DNA from: an uncultured Erysipelotrichaceae bacterium
GTDB taxonomy: Bacteria; Bacillota_I; Bacilli_A; RFN20; CAG-826
NCBI GenBank assembly: GCA_902800025.1
Contig: CADCDA010000002.1
Coordinates: forward strand, 1-64,000
Direction: 5' to 3'
DNA: 64,000 nt
Part shown: positions 15,401-22,617 of the stretch, one piece after another
Numbering within the stretch: position 1 is the stretch's first letter
Layout: each line of letters begins with the position of its first letter
Made by a program: the position numbers and the translations under genes
The notes under the pieces: model-generated
The model's input: the letters and a program-made list of their open reading frames with translations, nothing else
What the model was told of the DNA's origin: nothing
Databases searched by the model: none

Positions 15401-15964
15401 AACTTAATGAAAGATGATGGCGTTCTTTATGCACATACTTTCAAATTAGATAAGCTTGATGACGGATGGGCATACGCTATCGGCTGTTCTGATACGGGTA
15501 ATGATGTTACCTCAAATCTATATTATTTAGCGGTCCAAGGACAGGTCGATGGTAATATCGGTTCCAAAGCCGCTAAAGTTGGAAATGTATTAAATGATGT
15601 TGATTTCTTAACTCAACAACCAAGAGCAAGTGACTATGTCGTTGAAACAACTATCAATGATAATGGCACACCAGAAGATCCTAGTGACGATACAGAAACA
15701 AAGACAGTCACTTATAATTCAAGCAAGGTTGCAAAACTATCGTTCACATCAGACTTTAATACAAGAAACGGATCGTTCACAGTCGGCGCTGTAACCGATG
15801 GTGTATCGGGACACAATTACATCAATTTTGAATATAATAATTCACCAAAATTCATCACGTATTTATTCGCATACGATTATAAATCGACACCAGGATTCTT
15901 CCTGAACGATTCGAAATATCCAACGAATATTTCGCCAACTTATACAATCATTAAAAGGACTTAA
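12434..15964 (+). CDS. Large exported surface protein with AWF-type signal and GLUG-like region
   Basis: The 1176-residue protein has an N-terminal membrane/signal segment ending SFAWFKG (about 28-34), matching the YAWF signal of the preceding gene. Residues of about 40-185 contain PYEIVSPIHFYNLSRLQNYG, then HFEGNGIPIRNLMVSGYPED and IGIFGYV. This resembles the GLUG-type beta-helical repeats of adhesins. A second HGNNIGFLVGHLDG block near residue 430 looks similar. About 1.5 of the WNGSSW-type repeats from the first gene reappear near residues 830-890 (YYQWNSTKGNW, YFKYNGSTW). This supports a common origin or joint assembly. The C terminus has no sorting signal. It overlaps the first gene and is followed at 20 bases by the LRR gene. 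Confidence 0.8.
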   Translation: MKKKGIAYFFVGIIAICSVAISAVSFSFAWFKGLGDKIKDENLPGEIGLRGYFYAGSGQSIEDPYEIVSPIHFYNLSRLQNYGIFSEKTYFRIGHDFGTGDGYQCIDYKTGAYTDELEMKDFLQDNPQIVIRPIGSESTPFHGHFEGNGIPIRNLMVSGYPEDIGIFGYVAHDGEIEGLVCDTLTVESLGYTTITSDDTFKLFSQNIENLFASSSYLATETNLDFYNYQSTGVDTYGYVRALPVPAKPGLKNENGLGGVEYKKINANMYENTNYYRGYFIPTFPNRPASPYCNTNNHPNDPFSYSWSSSSSIITVTDALNVDVNGDSVADDLIVFDFTKLKLNGQDQFNTGDDMQLDVRLNLIASVEVEGIIYSRVIQSYLIEFYSNQKRFEDPVTDNNGWTVHIYCNYATPDDIIHPATNYYHGNNIGFLVGHLDGTLTHSYVYNGTFKFNDDSYNPIKAETQTGLVGEVGTNVVNALDPDYNSVVHGETGAMNFTRIYDGIRGDFSGGESIHVGLESSKKIASYDTVINHTGDHNPDDSLFDNYSEYLRHRPTGEYITGIFENPTGSGSWSTWDTANVPTPPTESFNTVDFLFNNVIQDDRDAFGKVTTNRGLGIFKLVTPRNTSANSGNYQFHVLDNLGECRIIKGNSYDKVYFSTAEYKHLEHNFLEWGDTAESQPLRATTLPTNSNVFTFDYPFSRDHNYVFELDLTQNVEDSTNNFMYDTNSQFLSNYLQSILIDKYGRTIPHGDYRFGFMLQNSELNKSTGQEETIPFQSLSSYMPIRYPGGDGSLTNYGGDAIYKGTLDSESDISSIVSPSNLDCYYVNNSSVYYQWNSTKGNWDISVNNPGGNYIKEVDYYTDLATEEPTNGDCYLVHGYPSYFKYNGSTWVQTLDSPLAVFYPANSIVFDITNDNGGNVSVIANKRNVSIYKFYKYKTASKPTPDKAVKMFTMKSENVADPAIDTHRYFKYDYSDGYGTTSTLAYENDHNLMKDDGVLYAHTFKLDKLDDGWAYAIGCSDTGNDVTSNLYYLAVQGQVDGNIGSKAAKVGNVLNDVDFLTQQPRASDYVVETTINDNGTPEDPSDDTETKTVTYNSSKVAKLSFTSDFNTRNGSFTVGAVTDGVSGHNYINFEYNNSPKFITYLFAYDYKSTPGFFLNDSKYPTNISPTYTIIKRT

Positions 15965-15983
15965 AAGAAAGGAGCAGCAAATT

Positions 15984-18900
15984 ATGAAAAACAATAAAAA
16001 ACACTTTATTCCATTTGTCATCACTCTTTTATGTTCTTTGATGATTATTCCATTTTTAAAGGGCGCTTCTATTAGACCTGCTGACGCTGAGCCTGAGTAT
16101 TCTTATGTTATCTTGGACGATGGTAGCTATAACCAAGTAGTTACTTATAAAGATGCCACACACACTTATACCTTCTATCCAATTAAGGATCATGAAAACT
16201 ATGTCGCAATTAAATGGGCTGAATCAGTTGGTACAGCAATTGACCATCTTGACATTCCATCAAGTTTTACAAGTAATGTTACTCACGAAACAACAACTGT
16301 TGTTGCAATTGCTAGAGCAGGCTTTAGCCGCTGTAGATTTTCAACCGTTTCTATTCCTCAAACAATCGAAGATATTCGTGAGGAAGCTTTTGCATATTGT
16401 AATTATTTAACAACGGTTCAAATTCCAAAAGGCGTTAAAGCTATATCAGAAAGCATGTTTTTAGACTGTCGTTCATTAACTTCTGTCTATTATTCATCTG
16501 ATACAGGAGCCTTAACGGCGTCAAATACAAAAATTACTTATATCGGAGATCATGCATTTGATTCATGCATTAACCTTGCAGGCTTCAACTGCCCAGCGTT
16601 AGTTACTTTCTTTGGACAAAGTTGTTTCCAAAGATGCAGCAGTCTTTCTGTTTTTAGATTCCCATTAGATGTTACTGCAAAAGTTAATTACGCTGAATGG
16701 TATTGTGAAACTTGTGACAAGTATTACACTGACGAACAAGTTGGAGAAGATCATCTTTGCCCTGAACATGGTACGCCTGTAGTAAAGGAAGAAGAACCAG
16801 GACCAGAGCTTGAACAAAATGTCATTACAGTTAAAGAATATGCTTTCGCTGATTGTACAACTCTTAAGAAAGTTTATTTTGATAGGAACTTAAAATATAT
16901 CAGCAATCATGCGTTTGCAGATTGTAGTACAGAGCTTATTTTCTACTTCTATGGAACTGCTGATGAATTGAGTGCTTTAATGAACACCGTTGATGGAGAG
17001 GGACATAAAGTCTACTTCGAAGATGATTGGAGAAAAGAATATATCACCACAGACGAAGATAAAGACGATGTCTATCCATTTGAAGCAGGACTTGATAGAC
17101 CAACTTATTCTGCAGACTTCCCTGGATTAGAGTTTTATTTAACCAAAGCAAATCAAAAGTTAGATAACGCTAGAAACAAATCAACCATTAATATTATTAG
17201 CGGTCAAACAAAAAGATACGCAGTTATCAAAGGCTTTACTCCTCCAACAGCAGAGGATTTGCCAAGTTCAACATACTATGTACCTGGTACAGGCACTTTA
17301 CATATTCCTTCTTCAATAGTTATTAGCGGTCAAGAATATATTGTCAAAGTAATCGATAAAGATGCGTTTAATAACACATCTTGTCAAGCAAACTTACAAC
17401 AAGTGTATTTCCCTGATCAACTTGTTCAAATCAAAAATCACGCTTTCTATCATTGTAACAATATTAGTGTGTTTGATTTTAGTGCTTGTACAGAACTCAA
17501 AGAAATTAGTTATTCAATTTTCAACGAAGTTCTCGCTAACGCCGGAAAAGACATTCAAGATCTTAATGAAAACGGTGAAGTCAATGCTAACACAACTAAA
17601 GCAGATGCCAATCGAAACAAAGTGTTATCAAGAGTGGTGTTGCCAAATTCATTGGAATATTTAGGTAATTTCGCATTTTATAATTGCACTAATTTAAACG
17701 CTGATGCAGATGCAATATCATTTAAAACAGACAAGACTAAACCTTCAAATTTGAAAATAATTGGAGATTATGCTTTTGCGGTTCATAGAGATATAAAAAA
17801 CTATATATCAGATAACGGCAGTGCGAAAGTAGATTTATTACTCCCTAATTCGTTAGATGATTCTTATGCTCCAACAGCTAATATATATCATTCTTGTGTC
17901 TGGATGGCTGATAGAAAAGGCAAGCATACAGATGATTTCGTTTATAATCGAGTTGCTATTAACAAAAATGCATTTGATAATCAATTGGCACTAAGAACAG
18001 TTAAAATGGAAAGCGGTGGCGTTGAAGGACACACAACGTCTTTAGCATCTAACGTTTTTGTCAGATGTTCTAACATTTTGAGATTTGAATCTAATGAAAA
18101 TCTTTGCTTAATTGGTGATAATACATTTAAGCTCTGCACTTCTATGAGAGAAATTTTCTTACATGCTGATACAGCAAAGGCAAACAAAATGCACTGGGAT
18201 GCTAGTAGCGGGGGACTACATGATACCGCTGTTGATAACCCGTGGGGAATCGCAGATGGTACTAACGCTTTACATAATAACGGCGATAATAAGGGCGAAA
18301 CAATGTTCTGGGCTACGGAATATAGCGAACTTGTCGTTTATGTTTGCGGAAACAATAATGGTAATAACAATTACCCTGACCTTAGTAACGCTAAGAATTG
18401 GCGTACTTTATCGCAAGATAAGTTCTCACATGCTTTAACTGGTGTTGACAGAAAAGCAGTTGGTGTGCCTACTTATTATGTTGATTGGACAGTTACAGGA
18501 AACGTTAAATATTGGCACAAGAATGATAGTCCAACAGACGTTAAAGTCGATTTCGCTAGTGGTCCACGCACACTTAGCGATTATAATAGTGGATATATTT
18601 CTTTTGTAAAACAAGGAACTAATTACACTGTTGCTAGATATTTTACAGAAGGGAAAAATAATAATTTTTCAAAAACAATTGATTTAAGAAGTAGTGCATG
18701 TGGTGTTACAGTGGATGCAATTGGTCCTGAAGCTTTTGGCACTTATAACGATAAGAATCTTGGCTATTATTATGTTTTGCCTTCTACAATTAATTCCATT
18801 GCTTCACGAGCATTTTATCGTAATAAAGCAGCAAATGGAGTTCGTATTGTAACATTTGACAATGGCGGAACTCCACAACCTTATACGGGTGGAGCTGCCT

Positions 18901-20198
18901 TTAGTACGATTGCTTCAGGAAATAATTATGATGTAGACGATACCAAACGTGGATATTGCTGTTTGCCAGCAGCCATTACCGTAATTAATGATGCAACATT
19001 CTATAATAATGTTTTCTCTAAAGTTGAATTGCCAACATCAATTACAAAAATTAATGATGGTGCATTTTACACTAATGTTGAAAGTAATAGCGATAAAGGC
19101 AGAATAGATAAATTCATTTTTACCGATTATAATAGTGGCACTTCTCCTGATACAAACTCTTATTTTACCGCTGGATCTGGTGGGCTTTATTACACTGAAA
19201 AAAATAAGACAAAAGCATTGTTCCAAGCAAACACAGGTGATACTGGTACTTTAAATATTGATAGTGGTGTTACTCAAGTTTATTATCAAGCTGCTGCTTC
19301 GAGCAAATTTACATCCGTGTCTTTCAATGATGTAACTGCGATTGGAGGCCAGTCATTTATTAATTGTTACAGTTTAGCATCTATCTCAAACTATTCAAAA
19401 ATCGAATATATTGGAATTAGTGGCACAATAACCGATATATCTGGTAGTAGAACGGATACTTATAAAAACACAAAAGGAAAAGCATTTGAGAACTGCTCTT
19501 CGCTAAAAGTTGATTTTACACAAATGACAAGCATTAAAAAGATTGGAGAGAATTCCTTCAAAACATGCTCAAATTTGGTTAATTTAACGCTAACTAAAAC
19601 TTATAAGTTTTATGAATCAACCGGAGGTAATCCAGCAGATTGGAACTCCGTACAGGCAGTGACAACTAATGTATTGGATTTGAGTACACTGGCGGATTTA
19701 AGAGAAATAGGAGCTGGCGCATTTGTTGATGCTGGTGTTCAATATGCAATTTTGCCTAATACTACAGTCTCTCAAACAGGAGACCATGATGATTATTCTA
19801 GCCAAGAATCAAGCTTTAAGTGTGGAGGTAGTGCTATCTTCAACAATTCATCAACAAAGAGATTATGTGGTGAAACCGCATTCCAAGCCGATCAATCAGG
19901 TACTGGATCATTAAATCCTAAGACTCATTATCCGGTTGCTGCGTTAGCTGGTGAATATTCAAAACTTTATTATCGTGTACATTCAATAAATGATATTTTG
20001 GCTGCTGGCAGTGCGTCAACAGGTAGACAATATTGGACAGCTGTTAAAAGCGGCAAACCAAACGAAGTTAGAATAATTCTTTTTGCCGATAGAGATAAAG
20101 CTATTGCTTGGCTTGGTGATCCTGAGGATCCAAACTATGATTCCACTAACTTCGATAGTCAGCTTCATACATTCCCAGAAGTTGTTGCCACTCCTTAA
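15984..20198 (+). CDS. BspA-type leucine-rich-repeat surface protein
   Basis: The 1404-residue secreted protein has a signal peptide of about 33 residues (MKNNKKHF, a hydrophobic core, then ADAEPE). It contains many LRR_5 (BspA/TpLRR) units with the pattern I-x-x-x-A-F-x-x-C-x-x-L-x-x-V-x-I-P, for example IREEAFAYCNYLTTVQIP and IGDHAFDSCINL. Such proteins mediate adhesion to host or neighbouring cells in gut and oral bacteria. The repeats are interrupted by non-repeat segments. Near residue 238 there is a zinc-ribbon-like insert (CETC, then LCPEHG). GAAAGGAG precedes the ATG. As last gene of the riboswitch-2 operon it should be made when c-di-GMP is high, fitting an adhesive or matrix role. 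No LPXTG or SLH anchor is seen. Confidence 0.9.
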   Translation: MKNNKKHFIPFVITLLCSLMIIPFLKGASIRPADAEPEYSYVILDDGSYNQVVTYKDATHTYTFYPIKDHENYVAIKWAESVGTAIDHLDIPSSFTSNVTHETTTVVAIARAGFSRCRFSTVSIPQTIEDIREEAFAYCNYLTTVQIPKGVKAISESMFLDCRSLTSVYYSSDTGALTASNTKITYIGDHAFDSCINLAGFNCPALVTFFGQSCFQRCSSLSVFRFPLDVTAKVNYAEWYCETCDKYYTDEQVGEDHLCPEHGTPVVKEEEPGPELEQNVITVKEYAFADCTTLKKVYFDRNLKYISNHAFADCSTELIFYFYGTADELSALMNTVDGEGHKVYFEDDWRKEYITTDEDKDDVYPFEAGLDRPTYSADFPGLEFYLTKANQKLDNARNKSTINIISGQTKRYAVIKGFTPPTAEDLPSSTYYVPGTGTLHIPSSIVISGQEYIVKVIDKDAFNNTSCQANLQQVYFPDQLVQIKNHAFYHCNNISVFDFSACTELKEISYSIFNEVLANAGKDIQDLNENGEVNANTTKADANRNKVLSRVVLPNSLEYLGNFAFYNCTNLNADADAISFKTDKTKPSNLKIIGDYAFAVHRDIKNYISDNGSAKVDLLLPNSLDDSYAPTANIYHSCVWMADRKGKHTDDFVYNRVAINKNAFDNQLALRTVKMESGGVEGHTTSLASNVFVRCSNILRFESNENLCLIGDNTFKLCTSMREIFLHADTAKANKMHWDASSGGLHDTAVDNPWGIADGTNALHNNGDNKGETMFWATEYSELVVYVCGNNNGNNNYPDLSNAKNWRTLSQDKFSHALTGVDRKAVGVPTYYVDWTVTGNVKYWHKNDSPTDVKVDFASGPRTLSDYNSGYISFVKQGTNYTVARYFTEGKNNNFSKTIDLRSSACGVTVDAIGPEAFGTYNDKNLGYYYVLPSTINSIASRAFYRNKAANGVRIVTFDNGGTPQPYTGGAAFSTIASGNNYDVDDTKRGYCCLPAAITVINDATFYNNVFSKVELPTSITKINDGAFYTNVESNSDKGRIDKFIFTDYNSGTSPDTNSYFTAGSGGLYYTEKNKTKALFQANTGDTGTLNIDSGVTQVYYQAAASSKFTSVSFNDVTAIGGQSFINCYSLASISNYSKIEYIGISGTITDISGSRTDTYKNTKGKAFENCSSLKVDFTQMTSIKKIGENSFKTCSNLVNLTLTKTYKFYESTGGNPADWNSVQAVTTNVLDLSTLADLREIGAGAFVDAGVQYAILPNTTVSQTGDHDDYSSQESSFKCGGSAIFNNSSTKRLCGETAFQADQSGTGSLNPKTHYPVAALAGEYSKLYYRVHSINDILAAGSASTGRQYWTAVKSGKPNEVRIILFADRDKAIAWLGDPEDPNYDSTNFDSQLHTFPEVVATP

Positions 20199-20226
20199 CC
20201 TTGATAATTATTTTATCTGATATAAA

Positions 20227-20256
20227 AGCTCGATGTTTTCACATATCGGGCTTTTT
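20227..20256 (+). terminator. Terminator of the surface operon
   Basis: AGCTCGATGT (20227-20236) pairs imperfectly with ACATATCGGGCT (20241-20252), then TTTT. Confidence 0.8.
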
Positions 20257-20324
20257 AATATATAAATATTGCGATAATACCTTTCAAATTCTAAAATTGA
20301 ATTAAAGATAATAGAGGTATCTAT

Positions 20325-21731
20325 ATGAGTTACACAAGAGAAGAGATTCACCAAATAGTGGTGAACCAGCGTGAATATTTTCTTACTGGAGAAACATTAA
20401 GTGTTAAATTCAGAAAAGAGCAGCTTAAGAAACTAAAAGAAGCAATTTTAAGAAATCAAAAGAAGATTACTGACGCTTTACACGTTGATTTAGGAAGACA
20501 CGAGTTTGAAGGATACTTCTGTGATGTAGGAGCGATTATATTAGAGATTAATGAATATATTAAAGGATTAAGTAAATGGAATAGACCAGAGACGCATTTC
20601 TCTGGATTAGCATGTTTTCCTTCTTTAACCACTAAAGTGTATAAGATGCCTTATGGTGTATCTTTAATCATTTCTCCATTTAACTTCCCTTTCCTCTTAT
20701 CTTTGGGTGTATTAGCAGCCTCTATTAGTGGCGGTAATACCGCTTTAATAAAAGCGAGTAGTAAATCTAGTGAATCTACAAGAGTACTAAAAGAGATTAT
20801 TAGTGAAACATTTGATCCAAAATATGCGATTGTTATCGATGGTGGACACGATGTTGCTGATTATTGTTTAGAAGAAAGAGTTGATAAGATTTTCTATACC
20901 GGTTCTCCTATTGTTGGTAAGCACGTTATGGAAATGGCGAGCAAGAACTTAACTCCAGTAGCGTTAGAATTAGGTGGAGAAACTGGGAACTGGTGTATTG
21001 TTAGAAAAGATGCGGATATTAAAGACGCTGCTAGAAAGATTGCGTTCTTTAAGATTTGTAATTCTGGACAAATTTGTATCAATATTAACCAAGTTGCAGT
21101 TGCTGAAGAAGTAGCGGATGCTTTTATAAAAGCATTAAAAGAAGAAATTGTTAGGCAAATTGGAGAAGATCCAATTAATAACGAAGAGTATCCAAAACTT
21201 ATCGCTGAAAGAGCGTATTTAAAAATTGAAGAAGAGGCAAATTTATATAAAGACCGTATTGTTTTTGGTGGAAATGGTAATAAAGAAACTTGTAAATATT
21301 CTCCAACAATCATTTATCCAGTAAAGATTGATGAAAGTATCGTATTACATGAAATATTCGGACCATTATTACCAGTTGTTCCTTTTAAAGATGATGAAGT
21401 TGATTCTTTAGTGGATATCATTAATCAAAGAGAACATGGATTAGCCTTATATCTATTTACTAAAAATAAGAAATGGGCTAAGAGAGTAATGATGACTTCT
21501 CAATATGGTGGTGGATGTGTTAATGAAGTATGTGTTCACCTTATGGTGAAAGGAGTTCCATTTAACGGAACTGGCCATTCTGGAATGGGAGCATATCATG
21601 GAGTGTGGGGATTTAGAGAATTTACTCATCCTTCAACTGTTTTATATGGACATAATCATTTCAATTTATCAATTAGAGAACATCCATATACGAAAGGAAA
21701 AAGAAAACTCCTTTCTAAGTTTTTAAAATAA
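20325..21731 (+). CDS. Aldehyde dehydrogenase, class-3/fatty aldehyde type
   Basis: The 468-residue NAD(P)-dependent enzyme oxidises aldehydes to acids. The class-3 features include the absence of the long N-terminal extension, the cofactor-loop motif ISPFNFPF (about 121-128) and FYTGSPIVGK (192-201). The catalytic Glu lies in ALELGGE (about 212-218). The catalytic Cys is in NSGQIC, near residue 250. The usual Lys after ELGG is Glu here, a notable change next to the general base. The start has AGAGGT nearby. The next gene, 37 bases on, encodes a YhhN/lysoplasmalogenase-like membrane protein. That enzyme releases fatty aldehyde from lysoplasmalogen, so this dehydrogenase may clear its product. 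Without that context a general detoxifying role would be equally likely. Confidence 0.9.
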   Translation: MSYTREEIHQIVVNQREYFLTGETLSVKFRKEQLKKLKEAILRNQKKITDALHVDLGRHEFEGYFCDVGAIILEINEYIKGLSKWNRPETHFSGLACFPSLTTKVYKMPYGVSLIISPFNFPFLLSLGVLAASISGGNTALIKASSKSSESTRVLKEIISETFDPKYAIVIDGGHDVADYCLEERVDKIFYTGSPIVGKHVMEMASKNLTPVALELGGETGNWCIVRKDADIKDAARKIAFFKICNSGQICININQVAVAEEVADAFIKALKEEIVRQIGEDPINNEEYPKLIAERAYLKIEEEANLYKDRIVFGGNGNKETCKYSPTIIYPVKIDESIVLHEIFGPLLPVVPFKDDEVDSLVDIINQREHGLALYLFTKNKKWAKRVMMTSQYGGGCVNEVCVHLMVKGVPFNGTGHSGMGAYHGVWGFREFTHPSTVLYGHNHFNLSIREHPYTKGKRKLLSKFLK

Positions 21732-21767
21732 TTATTTATAATATTTGTATATATAGGAGGCTTTTAT

Positions 21768-22469
21768 ATGGGAGTATACATCGCTTTATTATGCGTCGGT
21801 GTTTTACTTGTTGCCTCTTATTTATTCTTAAGAACAAAAAAGCCTTCTTTAGTAGCGGTATTTATTAAAATAGGTGCATCTTTGATATTTATATCAATAT
21901 GCGCTTACGGCTTATATTTACATCACTATGTAATTCTTCCGTTAATGTTTGTCATTGGAATGGTTTTTGGGATGCTTGGAGATATATTATTAGATCTAAA
22001 ATATGTCTTCCCTGAACAAGATAAGATGTTTACGTATTCTGGATTTATAACTTTTGGAATTGGACATATCTTCTTTATCTCAGGTATGTTTAGGGATTTA
22101 TATCATAATGAATCTATCTTATACGTCATTCTTCCATTTGTTTTTGGTTTATTAATGGCAGTAGTGACTTTATTAATGCAAAAACCAATGAAATTAAAAT
22201 ATGGCGATATGGCTTTAATTGTTGCGATATATGCTTTTATTCTTTTCTCTATGACAGGAACCGCAATTAGTCTTTCGATTTTGAATAAGTTTATGAGTAC
22301 AAGTTTAATATTATTAACCATTGGTGGAGCACTTTTTGCGATTAGTGATTTGATCCTTTCTCAAGCTTATTTTGGTGGAAAAGAAAAGAATCCTATTGTT
22401 ATCATTTTGAATATTTGCACTTACTATTCTGCTCAATATTTATTAGCGTCAGCAATATTTTTCATTTGA
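21768..22469 (+). CDS. YhhN/TMEM86-family membrane protein (possible lysoplasmalogenase)
   Basis: The 233-residue protein is almost wholly hydrophobic, with seven or eight membrane segments. Family marks are the GMLGDILLDL box (about 70-79) and FGIGHIFFISGMF (about 95-107), matching the conserved Asp and His of YhhN/TMEM86. Characterised members hydrolyse the vinyl-ether bond of lysoplasmalogens and release a fatty aldehyde. The strong AGGAGG site lies 8 bases before the ATG. It probably forms an operon with the aldehyde dehydrogenase upstream. It ends in TGA followed by an in-frame TAG, and TGA as stop argues for the standard code. Substrate is inferred from family and context only. Confidence 0.82.
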   Translation: MGVYIALLCVGVLLVASYLFLRTKKPSLVAVFIKIGASLIFISICAYGLYLHHYVILPLMFVIGMVFGMLGDILLDLKYVFPEQDKMFTYSGFITFGIGHIFFISGMFRDLYHNESILYVILPFVFGLLMAVVTLLMQKPMKLKYGDMALIVAIYAFILFSMTGTAISLSILNKFMSTSLILLTIGGALFAISDLILSQAYFGGKEKNPIVIILNICTYYSAQYLLASAIFFI

Positions 22470-22500
22470 TAGCTTTTAAAACAAAAAACCATATAAGAAA

Positions 22501-22545
22501 CCCGTTATTTTACTGATTTTGGTAGTGAAATAAGGGCTCTTTTTA
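22501..22545 (+). terminator. Terminator of the aldehyde dehydrogenase-YhhN operon
   Basis: CCCGTTATTTTACT pairs with AGTGAAATAAGGG, then CTCTTTTTAT. Confidence 0.85.
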
Positions 22546-22617
22546 TATACATAATTCATAAAATTATTTTATTTTATGAGATATAATTATACAATTTAAT
22601 GGAAAGAGATATCTTTA

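Noticed and set aside
20957-21313. 139-codon minus-strand frame inside the aldehyde dehydrogenase gene
   Set aside because: It is antisense to a well-supported enzyme and has no domain or ribosome site.
3043-22469. UGA read as tryptophan (Mollicutes code)
   Set aside because: TGA ends brnT and the YhhN gene at expected lengths, and conserved Trp positions use TGG.
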